DNA of 64,000 nt from Gadus chalcogrammus (GCF_026213295.1 NC_079423.1:18994477-19058476); one strand, 5' to 3'; positions 44,616 through 55,321 are shown, numbered from the stretch's first letter. Made by a program: numbers and translations. Notes: generated by a model not told the origin, from the sequence alone.

Positions 44616-46496
44616 TTAGTTTCTCCTGGTTGGGTTTGGTCGGGGTTCTGGAGAGGGAGTCCTATCTCTGTGTCTATAATGCGTGTGAGCGTCTGAATGG
44701 GGTTGGGAGTCTAGGTTCTGTCTGGCTTCCGAATCTACTTTGGCTTTTGTCATCACGCTTCTATCTCTTGTTATGCAACCCAAACGACAGGCGTCATAAC
44801 CACTGGCTATGTATGATTCTTTCCAAGGTTTCGTTATCCCAGGATAGTCGCAGATTTGTGTGGATGTGGGGGCTCTTTCCATCAGCTGTCTTTCCCTCCT
44901 GGATGGCTCGTACCAGTCCGGTTCCCACTGCTCGGGGGCCCGGGGCTCTGGGACCTCTTCGAACCATGTTAAGACAGGATGTTCACGTGAGGGGTATCCT
45001 GGGTCTCTGTAGATTGTCTCGACTCTACACGGATATTTGTTAGGGTCTATATCCCTACACCTGTATCCTGGCACTCCCTGCCTCTTTCCTCTCGGTGGGT
45101 TATACATTTCGTATTCCTCCTCTCCTGCATTCTCTTCTTCATACCTCTCTTCTTCTAAGAAAGGTGGTTGTGGTCTTTGTCTGCCCGTTGACTTTGATTG
45201 TTCCTTGGCGGAATTTTGATTCCGGGTAGGGGGTTCCTCCTTTTGTGCCTTCAGGGATCTGTGGGACCATTCTGGGTGTTTATGAGATGGGAGTGTGTGA
45301 TTCTCTTCCCTTTGTTGCCGGCGGGGTTCGGGATACCGATAGTCTGGTACCGGGTATAGGTCACGAGTCCTCTGCACCTGACTATGCATGGGGTCTTTTC
45401 CACGGTTAGGGTTGATCAGTCCCCTAACTGGGATTGGCCTTACTATTATTGGAGCCGGATTTAAATCTGGGGTGGCCATGTCCATTAGTACTGGAGCATG
45501 GTCCTGTTCCGGGTTCACCCAGAAGGCCGGATGGTGTGGCCCCACCAGTTCCGAACCCTCATGGTTATATGCGGGGGGTCTGTATTGGTCAAAAACCTGG
45601 GTCCCCTTGGTTGGTGGGGCCCCCGGTTGTGTTGGTCTTCTTTGTGGCCCGTAGACCAATTCGGCTTGGGGGGTTCCTCTACTCCGGGGGTGGTCGAGAG
45701 TTACTCGATCTGTCAATTGTTCCGTCAATTCTTCATACTCTTTTACTGAGTGGGTCACCAAAGTGAAACAAATGGTGGGGTTTGCCCAGATCAGTCTATG
45801 GAAGGCCTGGGTAAATGCGTGCGTTTCATAGTGGAAAACACCACCTCCAAATACTGGCAGGACAATCCTGATTGGGGGGGGTTCCCCCATATCGAGTACC
45901 GTCTGTATTCCTAGGTTCATCACTTCCTCTAGCACCGCCTGTTGGTCTTCGACAGTCTGGTGCCCCTGCCTGGGGAGGTAGCAGCAATGCACTATTCCCA
46001 CCAGTCCATGCTCCTTGTTTGTTTGTAGGTGGGCTGATGGGGTGTGGAATGGTAGCGGGTTATTTAGCCTTTGATCCTGAGTAAATCTATCCGTTAGCGT
46101 GGGGAATCTATCCCTCAGTGCTCGAGCGGCACCCGAATCATGAGCTAGATTTGGATTGGTGGGATTCAACACATAAACCTTTTCTCCTGGTCCTCGGGGC
46201 AGAGGACAGCTCCACAGGTCGCCCTGGTATATGGTCACCTGTCCCTCCTGCCATGATCCTCTTATGAAGTCTGAGGGCGCCCATGGCCCTGGTACCACGG
46301 ACCCAGGTCTCTCTATCACCTGGGAGTTTCTTTGAGGAGGGACCGGGGAAAGGGCGTGTGGCGTTAATGCTCTCCTCTGTCTTTCATGTCCAGGTTCTCC
46401 CTGAGGCTCTTCATATCCTTCCGAGATCTCCCCGTTCTCCAGGGTATCTACATCGACATCTCGCTCCCCTATCTCAGAGGCAGCCGTTCTGCTCAT
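44616..46496 (-). CDS. Provirus Gag-like ORF, N-terminal part with macro-like domain, 626 aa
   Basis: The ORF begins MSRTAASEIGERDVDVDTLE. Residues about 86-262 look like a macro (ADP-ribose-binding) domain. VTIYQGDLW resembles the first strand and GDI turn, VYVLNPTNPNLAHDSGAARA the NxxN-and-Gly loop, GIVHCCYLP the middle strand, and IRIVLPVFGGGVFHYETHAF the second phosphate loop. PPAY at 307-310 is a PPxY late-budding motif, which supports Gag identity. The rest is Pro/Arg/Glu-rich and disordered. It ends at a TAA, after which the same frame stays open for another 381 codons. No retrovirus with a macro domain is known to me. Confidence 0.7.
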   Translation of the reverse strand: MSRTAASEIGERDVDVDTLENGEISEGYEEPQGEPGHERQRRALTPHALSPVPPQRNSQVIERPGSVVPGPWAPSDFIRGSWQEGQVTIYQGDLWSCPLPRGPGEKVYVLNPTNPNLAHDSGAARALRDRFPTLTDRFTQDQRLNNPLPFHTPSAHLQTNKEHGLVGIVHCCYLPRQGHQTVEDQQAVLEEVMNLGIQTVLDMGEPPPIRIVLPVFGGGVFHYETHAFTQAFHRLIWANPTICFTLVTHSVKEYEELTEQLTDRVTLDHPRSRGTPQAELVYGPQRRPTQPGAPPTKGTQVFDQYRPPAYNHEGSELVGPHHPAFWVNPEQDHAPVLMDMATPDLNPAPIIVRPIPVRGLINPNRGKDPMHSQVQRTRDLYPVPDYRYPEPRRQQREENHTLPSHKHPEWSHRSLKAQKEEPPTRNQNSAKEQSKSTGRQRPQPPFLEEERYEEENAGEEEYEMYNPPRGKRQGVPGYRCRDIDPNKYPCRVETIYRDPGYPSREHPVLTWFEEVPEPRAPEQWEPDWYEPSRRERQLMERAPTSTQICDYPGITKPWKESYIASGYDACRLGCITRDRSVMTKAKVDSEARQNLDSQPHSDAHTHYRHRDRTPSPEPRPNPTRRN

Positions 46497-47985
46497 GTTT
46501 TTATTTTTATTTATTTTATATTTTATATTGAGGGAATTTTTACTTTTAACACAGGTTACTCCTTTTTTTTAACCTAATCTATATTTAGGTGGGATTTTGT
46601 TTTCAGATAAGATAACTTATTTTACTTTCTCCTATTGAAACTTCTAAGTGGACTTTTTATTTATTTAACTCAGGTTGCCTCTTTATTAATGGGATTTTAT
46701 TTTTAACTAGAACGACCCTTTTATCAAACTTAACTATACTTAATCTTACTTACGCTCCGGGGGTTAACCCGTTTTACCGTGGAATATTATTTCTTATCAC
46801 AAATCAAATTACTCCATGACGAGAAATAACTCCGTTGACAACCTGCTTTATCTAACTAGGGAAGGGGCAACCCTTTCATAACCAGGTGGGAAAAAAGCTC
46901 TATTAAGTATAACTCCGTTGACAACCTATATAACTAGGTGGAATATTTCCCTCAACAAATATAACTCCCTCACCAACCTGTTTCAATACTTTAGGGGGCC
47001 AACCCTTTTATTACTAGGTGGAATATTATTTCTTATCACAAATGTAATTACTCCATGAAAAAAATAACTCCGTTGCCAACCTTCATTAATAGGGGGAGGG
47101 GTAACCTTTTTTACCAGGTCGAAAGTATGCTATATCAGAGAATGACCCCGTTGCCAACCTATATAACTAGGTGGGATATCACCCTCGACAAATATAGCTC
47201 CTCTGCCACACCTGCACTATACTATAAGGGGGGGGGAAGAGGGGAAAAAACTTTTTCCTAGGCAGACAAAGCTTTTATCACGAACCAAATTACTCCATGA
47301 CAAAAGATGACTTTTTTAATACCTTCATAAACCATGGGGAGGGGAGACCCCCTTGGCCAGGTGGAAATTCAGCTCTATTAAAAATGACTCCGTTGCCAAC
47401 CTATACAACTAGGTGGAATATCACCCTCAATAAATACAACTTCCTTTAGCCAACCTGCTCTATTTACTATGAGGGGGGGGGGGGAAAGACCCTCTCTACC
47501 AGGTGGAAAATTAGCTCTATTAAGAATAACCCCGTTACCAACCTTACGACAAGGTGGAACGTCAACCTCAACAAATAACTTCTTCGCCTACCTGTTTTAA
47601 TCCACAAAAGGGGGGGGGGGGGGGGGGGGGGCGGGGCTAGAAACCCTTTCTAGCAGGTGGAAAATTAGCTTATAACTTATTTTACCTACCTGCGTTAATC
47701 CACAAGGGGGGGAGGGAAACCAGGGGAAAAACCCTCTATAACAAGTGGAAATTAGTTCTACTCAAGAATGACTCCTTTAGCGACCTATACAACTAGGTAG
47801 GATATCACCCTCAACAATATAACTCCTTTAGCCACCTGCTCTTCCATTAAGGGGGGGGAAAACCCTTTTTTACCAGGTAGAATAGTATTTCTATGAAGAA
47901 TAACTCCTGCTAACCCTCGTCAAGGTAGCAAGGCCTCTTAGAAAGAAATTTCTCCTTTAGCAACCTGCTTTAAAATCTTTTAGGT
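46497..47985 (-). repeat. Provirus leader: degenerate repeats with G/C tracts
   Basis: Plus-strand words AACTCCGTTGCCAACCT, ACTAGGTGGAATATCACCCT and ACCAGGTGGAAA recur many times in modules of roughly 50-70 bp. Many are preceded by G-runs, the longest 22 G at 47,610-47,631. In the sense direction these are C-tracts. There is no ORF. The stretch lies between the primer site and Gag and would be part of the 5' leader RNA. Confidence 0.8.
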
Positions 47986-47999
47986 GGCTAGCCTATTGT

Positions 48000-48570
48000 A
48001 TCCGTAGCGATTATTCAAGTAAGGCTGTCTGGTTTTTCCGGACCAGTCAGGCCTCCTAACATAATATATACGATGGCCTGGCTTTTTAGACCAGTAGGCG
48101 CCGTTCTATTTTTGAAGACAAAAACGGTCTTGCTTTTTTAGACCAGTAGAACCCGTTCAATTTCGAAGACGGAGACGGCCCTGGCTTTTTAGACCAGTAG
48201 GCGCCGTTCTATCCTCGAAGACAAAAACGGTCTGGCTTTTTAGACCAGTAGAACCCGTTCAATTTCGAAGACAGAGACGGCCCTGGCTTTTTAGACCAGT
48301 AGGCGCCGTTCTATCCTCGAAGACAAAAAAGGTCTGGCTTTTTAGACCAGTAGAACCCGTTCAATTTCGAAGACAGAGACGGCCCTGGCTTTTTAGACCA
48401 GTAGGCGCCGTTCTATCTTCGAAGACAAAAACGGGCTGGCTTTTTAGACCAGTAGAACCCGTTCAATTTCGAAGACAGAGACGGCCCTGGCTTTTTAGAC
48501 CAGTAGGCTCCGATCAATTTTCGAAGACAAAAACGGCCTGGTTTTTTAGACCAGTAGAACCCGTTCAATC
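48000..48570 (-). repeat. Provirus leader: 102-bp tandem array with stem-loops
   Basis: CTGGCTTTTTAGACCAGTAG recurs about ten times. Its spacing alternates between GGCGCCGTTCTAT and AACCCGTTCAAT contexts, giving a ~102-bp unit of two ~51-bp halves. Starts at about 48,180, 48,284, 48,386 and 48,488 show the period. Each half carries CTGG...CCAG, a possible hairpin with a 9-nt loop. Two diverged halves recur at 48,755-48,840. Confidence 0.9.
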
Positions 48571-49400
48571 TGAAAATTAAATCGAATAAAAATTAAATTA
48601 AAGTGGAATGTTACTCTTAGCACAATTACCTATCTTATTAGACTATTTTATTTTTAGGTGAGATGGTACCTTTAATAAAATTATTTTATTTATTTTTATT
48701 TTATTTATTTTATTTTATGGGGCTAACTTAATTTATCCTTTAAGTCTATTTAGATAGGGCTGCCTGGTTCTCCTGACCAGTCGGGCCTCTGTTTAATTCT
48801 GAAGTCATAACGGCCTGGCTTTTTAGACCAGTCGGACCCGTTTAACTTGAAAATTAAATCGACTAGAAATAAAATTAAGGTGTAACGTTACTTTTAACAC
48901 AAATACCTATCTTATTAGACTATTTTATTTTTAGGTGATATGGTACCTTTAACCCCAATAATGTATTAGGCGTGCTAACAAGCAGAAATCACCAATACTT
49001 GCTAATTGTAATATAATCAAAAACCATCGACCATTGCCAACCAATAATCAATAATTTCAACCAAATACAACGACCATAGCTATCAATGCCAATGAACATC
49101 AATCAATTTTCTCACAATTCAAAACCAAGACTGCCTAGTCCGTTGTCTAGTCACAGCCTCACAAGACGCAAATATGGGGAAAAAACAACTATCAAATTAC
49201 AATCGCAACAGGATTACAATCATCGATCACTCATAAGCAATAATCAATAACCACAACCAATCACAATGCAACTATAGTTATTAATATCAATGATCGAAAA
49301 TTAAGACCAAGACTGCCTAGTCCGTGGATTAGTTACGGTCTTTTTTATTTTAGGTGTGCGATTCGTGCACTGGACTGCCTAGTCTCTTTGACTAGCTACA
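48571..49400 (-). repeat. Provirus leader next to the primer site
   Basis: Three copies of ACTGCCTAGTC followed within 20 bp by TAGTCAC, TAGTTAC or TAGCTAC occur at about 49,130, 49,311 and 49,373. They are short inverted CTAGTC/GACTAG-type motifs. No ORF is present. Together with the arrays upstream this makes a leader of 2.9 kb, far longer than the few hundred bases usual for retroviruses. Confidence 0.65.
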
Positions 49401-49418
49401 GCCCCACGTTGGGCGCCA
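49401..49418 (-). promoter_or_regulatory. Primer-binding site, tRNA-Lys1,2 type
   Basis: On the minus strand, TGGCGCCCAACGTGGGGC follows directly after the 5' LTR end. All 18 bases match the established primer site complementary to tRNA-Lys1,2, used by foamy viruses and some other retroviruses such as MPMV. This fixes the orientation and the LTR boundary. Confidence 0.97.
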
Positions 49419-51075
49419 TGTCGAGTGTTGGACACCGCACTCGCGGTGATTTATGGGAACGATCGCGTACGACACACACACACCGCTCCGCTGGGGTGTG
49501 TTTTGTGAGTCTGGGTGTCGCACGTACGCTCCCCGGGACCAACCTAGGTCGAGCCCGCTTGTTTCCGTGAATCGTCGGTTTCACGGAGGTGCTCGGTCCG
49601 GCTCGGCTCAGTCTTAATCCGGTCCGACCCAGGTCACTCTGTTAAGTCCCTTCACAACAGTTTACTTTAATACGAATTCAGACCCGTCCGTTTAGCGGGA
49701 CCAAAGTCTCTCGAAACAATGATAGTTAATACGAAATGATGATGTATCTTTTTGCCTTGTCACCCCCTATACACGTCAGTCACAATCAACCATTGCCTGT
49801 ACAATGCGGAGCCAAGGTTGGGTTTCTAAGAGTCCAGGTTTTAACGTTGACGCAACTCTAGTGCCTCAGTACACCGCATGACCCCGAGAGTTGCCTTTGT
49901 TGAGTTAATCACGCTTGAGACTAAGCTAGTGCTAAAGAAGTTTCCTATTAAAAGTATACAACTTCCTCTCAAGAGGCCCTTGAGGTTGGAAGTACCAACG
50001 TCCTCTTGGGTGGAGCCCAAGGTCGGATTTCTAAAACTGAGTTACCAACGTCCTCTCGGGTGAAGTCCGAGGTTGGATTTCTAAATCTAAACTAAAAATA
50101 AAATAGAGTCTGAACCGAGCGCTACGGTGTCAGAGTCCCTAAGATGAAAATCTATTGCTACGAAGGCCACAGTTTTTTGGAAGCAGAAGGGCAGGGCAGA
50201 GCAGAGCACACGACACCAACCAACAGCAGAAGAACCAAAAAGACCGACTGGGATTTCTCTGCAGATTTCCCTGTTTTACTCTCCTGATAACAAAAGATCC
50301 TTTGATAAACGTTCCAGAGTTTCCCTTATTTTGCCCGAGGGGCAACACAAGAAGCTTGAAGTTGTGTTCATACATCATGGGGTCTAAAGGGACACATGTT
50401 CTTTGTATTCCTCCAATGTTTCTCCACAAGGAGACATGTTTAAGCATTAAATTTACTACATAAAAGGGTATATAATGTAACCAGTTGGCTCTATGGTAAG
50501 ACATTTTAAGGCACATAATTTTAACACATAAGAAAATCTAAAGTAAGCAATTTACTTTCACACAAGCAGTTATAAAGAAACCAATTTTCTTTATCCTTAA
50601 ATATATGTAAGCATTAAAGAAGTTATAAGGTAATCAATTTACCTTATCATAAAATATACGTAAGCATTAAAGAAGTTATAAGGTAATCAATTTACCTTAT
50701 CATAAAATATACGTAAGCATTAAAGAAGTTATAAGGTAATCAATTTACCTTATCATAAAATATACGTAAGCATTAAAGAATTTATAAGGTAATCAATTTA
50801 CCTTATCTTAGGATATATTTGATACACAATAAGTTATAAAGCAATCAATTTACTTTATCATAAGAGATACACAAGAAGTTATAAAGAAACCAATTTTCTT
50901 TATCATAAGAGATACACAAGAAGTTATAAAGAAACCAATTTTCTTTATCATAAGATATGAGATACACAATATATATGGTGACCTTGTTGAAAGCATGGTG
51001 TCACAGCATGATTCCGGAGTGATTCTGGAACGGCTAGGTGCATCAATATAGTGAGTCCTATCGGGACACACGTCA
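49419..51075 (-). repeat. Provirus 5' LTR (1,657 bp)
   Basis: It has the same ends as the left LTR. It lacks about 299 bp present in the 3' LTR (after 49,807, ATGCG joined to GAGCC), including the only AATAAA I noticed. Its palindromic repeats are arranged differently: four AAGGTAATCAATTTACCTT units instead of two. Since reverse transcription makes both LTRs alike, the differences arose after integration or by recombination. Confidence 0.95.
50540..50960 (-). promoter_or_regulatory. U3 array of nine palindromic repeats (5' LTR)
   Basis: The same repeat type as in the 3' LTR, nine copies here. Four tandem ~51-bp units carry AAGGTAATCAATTTACCTT, and three carry AAAGAAACCAATTTTCTTT. The repeated units include CATAAAATATACGTAAGCAT spacers. 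Copy-number change between the two LTRs shows the array is unstable. Confidence 0.6.
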
Positions 51076-51955
51076 GGTTGAAGTTCTGAGTGGAGTGAGA
51101 GAGGGTGTCAGGACCAATGATGAGGATTTCGGATTTGTTGGAGTTGAGTTTGAGAAAGCTGTTTTGCATCCAGGTCTTGATGTCAGTCAAACAGTTGGAG
51201 AGGGTTGAGAGGGTGGAAGGACTGATGGTTTTGGAGGGGAGGTAAAGCTGTGTGTCATCGGCGTAACAGTGGAACCGGAGTCCATGGTGAAGGAGGATCT
51301 GACCAAGAGGAAGCATGTACAGAATGAAGAGGAGTGGACCAAGCACAGAACCCTGGGGGACACCATGGATGAGAGGAGTAGTGGCTGATTGACAGTTGTT
51401 GATGGCGATGAATTGATGTCTGTCGGAGAGATAGGATCCGAGCCAGGAGAGGGCGGTGCCAGTGATGCCAAGGGTGGATTGGAGACGGGAGAGGAGAATG
51501 GAGTGATTGATCGTGTCAAAGGCAGCACTGAGGTCAAGTAGGATGAGGATATTGAGGGAGCCAGTGTCAGAGGATAGCAGAAGGTCATTGGTCACTTTGA
51601 GGAGGGCAGTTTCTGTACTGTATTTGGAGCGGAAACCGGATTGGAAGAGTTCAAAGAGGTCGTTGGTGTCAAGGTAGGTGATGAGTTGTTTGGCAACAAC
51701 ACGTTCCAGGATTTTAGACAGAAAAGGTAGGTTGGAGATGGGGCGGTAGTTGTTAGGGGTATCAGGATCCAGGCCGGGTTTCTTTAGTACGGGGGTGACG
51801 GATGCAAGCTTTAGGGAGGAGGGGATATGGCCGGAGGATAGAGAGGAGTTCACAGTGTTAGTGATGATGGTGGAGAGAGTGGGGAGACAGGCCTTTAGAA
51901 GTGTGGTGGGGAGCGGGTCCAGGTTGCAGGTTGTTGATTTCATGGTTGAGACTAT
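51076..51955 (-). mobile_element. L2-like LINE, 5' part (right of the provirus), RT
   Basis: The minus strand reads from near 51,943 through [49 protein letters not shown] and [10 protein letters not shown], the RT blocks of L2/CR1 LINEs, to SHSTQNFNL at the provirus junction. The endonuclease is missing, so the copy was 5'-truncated near 51,955. The frame continues at 31,422 on the far side of the provirus. Confidence 0.92.
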
Positions 51956-53087
51956 GTAGATTCAAGATTCAAGATGCTTTATTTATCCCGAGGGAAATTA
52001 TTGTGCAACAGTACAACAATACAAAGGTGGGAAAGTAATACAGGGTTAGAGTCAAAATAGATGGAAATAAAATAAGTACAAACTAAATAAGTGAAAAGGA
52101 GCGATTCGATAAAAGTGGTATTAGTGGTAAAAGTGGTAAAGTGATAAATAAATATTATAGCAGCAATTGTTGGCAGCATAAATTAACTAAAGTGATTAAA
52201 TAAATAAATTGGGTAAAGTAAAAATAATTAAATAAATAAATAAAGTGACATTGGTCTCAGGGCATAGTGTCTCCACGGGCCCTTCTGCAGCCGGAGGTAG
52301 ATGCATTAAACAGACTGATGGCCACAGGAAGAAAAGACTTCCTCTGGCGTTCTGTGTTACACCGGGGGAGGATGAGTCTGTTGCTGAAGGTGCTTCTGCT
52401 CGAGGTCAGCACCTGGTGGAGAGGGTGAGCATTGTTGTCCAGGATATTGTGCAGTATACACAGCATCCTCCTCTCAGACACCACCACCAAAGAGTCCAGC
52501 TGGACCCCCAGGATGGAGCCAGCCTTCCTGATGATCCTACTGATCTTCCTGGCATCTGCTGCCCTCAGCCTGCTGCCCCAGCACACAACTGCAAAAAAGA
52601 TGGCACTGGCTATCATCGACTGGTAGAACATCCTCAGCATGATGTTACATACTTTGAATGACCGGAGCTTCCTCAAGAAATAGAGTCGACTCTGGCCCTT
52701 CTTGTAAACAGCCTCTGTGTTCTTGGCCCAGTCCAGTTTGTTATCCAGGAATACTCCAAGGTATTTGTAATCCTGGACAACATCCACAGTCACACCGTTG
52801 ATGGAGATGGGTGTAGGGGCAGATTTCCTCCTGCGGAATCCACCACCAGCTCCTTAGTCTTGGTGGGGTTGATAAGCAGATGGTTAGTTGCACACCACTC
52901 GATAAAGGAGTCCACAACGCTCCTGTACTCCTCCTCCTTCCCCTCACTAACACAGCCAACAATTGCAGAGTCGTCCGCAAACTTCTGCAGGTGGCAGGAC
53001 TCAGAGAGGAACTGAAAGTCTGAGGTGTACAGGGAGAACAGAATGGAGGAAAGATCAGAGTTGGGGTTAAGTGTCATCAACAATCAG
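51956..53087 (-). mobile_element. CR1/Rex1-like LINE, 5'-truncated
   Basis: The minus strand has the RT end with CHLQKFADDSAIVGCVSEG (FADD box), then DYKYLGVFLDNKLDWAKNTE and IMLRMFYQSMIASAIFFAVV. The end is RQRKSFLPVAISLFN. The 3' tail GGGATAAATAAAGCATCTTG, TCTTGAATC sits at 51,960-52,000. One frame change is seen near 52,790-52,830. The tail style matches the LINE at 21,652. Confidence 0.85.
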
Positions 53088-53162
53088 CTAGGAGGAGCTG
53101 GGGATTGAACTAGGAACTTTTCGATTACAAGACTGCTCTACCTCCTGAGCTAAGCCGACCCC
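53088..53162 (-). repeat. tRNA-derived SINE head
   Basis: The minus strand has GGCTTAGCTCAGGAGGTAGA (A box) and CCTAGTTCAATCCCCAGC (B box) about 30 bp apart. Acceptor and T stems do not pair, so this is not a working tRNA gene. It abuts the truncated LINE on its left. Confidence 0.65.
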
Positions 53163-53460
53163 GACTTGTGCTCACTCATTAAAATGCTCATTGAACATAG
53201 CGATCTATATAATTTCATTAGTGAGGAAATATTTCACAGATGTGCAACTTCTGATGCATTAGTTCACATTTGGGTTTACGAATGCATAACTTTTGTGCAA
53301 GATCTCAGATTATGAAACACGGGTGTGTGAATGTGTTTTGCATCAACTGCGCTGCAATGATTGTAGCAAAAGTGTCAAGTGCATGACTCTTTGAAGTTGT
53401 GATGCACAGGATAGGATTTGTGCACCTGTAACACTCTTGTGAACTCGTAGACCCTATTTA

Positions 53461-54077
53461 GGCCCCGTCCACACGAAGCCGAAACGGGCGAAACCGTTAC
53501 GGTTTCGATCTATCCGGTTTCGAAGCATCTCCGTAAAGACGAAGCCAAGCGAAACCGGATAGATCTGTAGAAACGCTGTAGTAAACATTCCAGGCCCATA
53601 AGGGGCGCTGCTTCTGATACACAAATCCAGAAGAAGAAGAGGCGAGCATGCGCATAAAGTATGCCCCCCGAACCACTAACAACACAAACAAACAGCTCTT
53701 CTACGATGGCGAACTAGATTCTCAATAAATAATGGCTTAGCAACCCAACAAGGGACATGATATGCTGCAGAACGATTACAAGCTTGTAGTCCGCCATCAT
53801 CTTTTTTGTTGTGATTTCTGAGACTCCGCGGGCTTAAGAGCCATTGGCTAGGAGGTCGAGGGGTGGGGCGATGACGTCATGGTTTGCGGTTTCAGGCGGT
53901 TTCAGGCGTCCACACGAAACCAAAACGAAACCGGATAGATTTGAAACCACCTCCGAGGGTGGTTTCAGAAGTTTGCGGTTTCGGTCAGCGGATTCGCCGG
54001 CTTCGTGTGGACGGAAGGCCGAACCGTACAAGACCTTTGCGGTTTCGCCATGAAATCGGCTTCGTGTGGATGGGGCC
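53461..54077. mobile_element. 617-bp MITE, second copy
   Basis: It has the same ends as the element at 14,182-14,798 (GGCCCCGTCCACACGAAGCC and the inverse with one change), the same length of 617 bp, and TTA on both sides. It lies in opposite orientation. Flanking sequence (TCGTAGACCCTATTTA on the left; TTACACATTTGTAAC on the right) matches in inverse the repeat around 29,680-29,885, so the MITE landed in another copy of that repeat. Confidence 0.92.
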
Positions 54078-55321
54078 TTAGTGTTTAGCATTGTAGAAAA
54101 AATATTTATGACATCAAATGTACTGTTACACATTTGTAACTTTAGATTACACATGCAAAATAATTATTTACGACTCCAAATTTACTGTCTTTAGTGTATG
54201 CATACAAAATCTGCAGTTACAGGTGCTAAAGACTTTTGCTACAATAATACCTTCATACAGGAGTCGGAAGATGCAGGTTCCAGTGTAGCAAAATTCGACT
54301 CTGACAAGGTCTTTGCACTGACTGACTAACATTAAAAACTTCGGTACCGTGAGTACCCGGTGTGCATTTCGGTTTTGGGTGTGTTGTTTGCTGCACCGCG
54401 ACGAGAGACGCTGTTTATTTTGTGTTGGAGTTCGCGGAAAAAAACCGGAGCGGAGTTTTGAGTTGTTGTTTTGTTTAATGCGCATGTACTGGATTGAACT
54501 GTGGTATTGTGGAATACTGGAACAGACTTTTCCCAAATGGACTGAACTGGGATTAACAGACAGACTGAGGTTATTTTTTGCACTGTGGATAATAATTGTG
54601 AAAATATATTTTGGAATCGCATTGCTGGTTTGTTTGATTGTTTTTGTGGTTTATTGCTGTGTTTGATCTGCCTGGTTACTATTTTGTGTGGGTTAACTAA
54701 ACTATTTTTGCTAGGGTCACAACACACATCGGCAAGGTCCGCAACTTTTGCAAGCCAGATTTCGTTGTTAAACAGAGACAACACTTTTCCCCTAGAAAGC
54801 CAGTGAACTTCTGAGTAATACAACTGTAAGTGTCCAGAGCCAAGGTCTTTGCACTGATTTTTAAAACAGTGGCTGGTCTTGGCACTCCATTTAATATTGT
54901 TCACCGCTTTGACAACATCTTTCAATGTTTCATCAAACACTGGCTCCATATCCTTGGCTGCTCGATGCCTCTCGATGCAAACAACTGATTACAGATCGCA
55001 TTCGGTGCCCTTTCAAGAATTCTTTTCACCACCCCTGAATCTTTCCCAGTCATGGAGGCAGCTCCATCAATTGTGATTCCCACTCACTTCCCAGTCCAGG
55101 CCCACCGAAACCAAGTACAAATCCACAGTGCTGATAATGTCCTTTGTTCTTGTAGTGGTAGGGAGATCTCTACTGAAGAGAAATTACTCCTGTAAGTCTC
55201 CCACCCACAAATGCCTCACATTAACAAGTAAAGTCGTATGGCTAGCGATATCCTGGATTCATCCATCTTTAAGGAATAGTAAGCGCTTGCTTGCCCGCTG
55301 TGGTCTGCTGTTGTACGTCAC

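Larger units (their letters stand above)
31423..51075 (-). mobile_element. 19.65-kb endogenous retrovirus, foamy-like features
   Basis: A complete LTR-to-LTR provirus on the minus strand. The LTRs start TGACGTGTGT and end ACTCGACA (TG...CA), with 4-bp GGTT duplications. Order in the sense direction: 5' LTR, tRNA-Lys1,2 primer site, 2.9-kb repeat leader, Gag with macro-like domain, a pol remnant (RNase H, integrase), a Cys-rich ORF, Env, TM-like ORF, small accessory ORFs, 3' LTR. It is almost twice a typical retroviral length. Several lesions make this copy defective. LTR substitutions are few (about a dozen by eye over some 1.5 kb), so the insertion is fairly recent. Group assignment is inference. 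Confidence 0.93.

Noticed and set aside
44444..45043. A 199-codon plus-strand ORF opposite Gag, and others at 45,388-45,766
   Set aside because: An antisense gene like HTLV HBZ was considered, but the frames lack motifs and follow the codon bias of the minus-strand Gag.
48000..48570. Regular short repeats with spacers that could suggest a CRISPR array
   Set aside because: The spacers are themselves repeated and the array lies in a eukaryotic provirus leader.
53088..53162. Candidate tRNA gene on the minus strand
   Set aside because: A and B boxes are present, but acceptor, anticodon and T stems do not pair; a SINE head explains it better.
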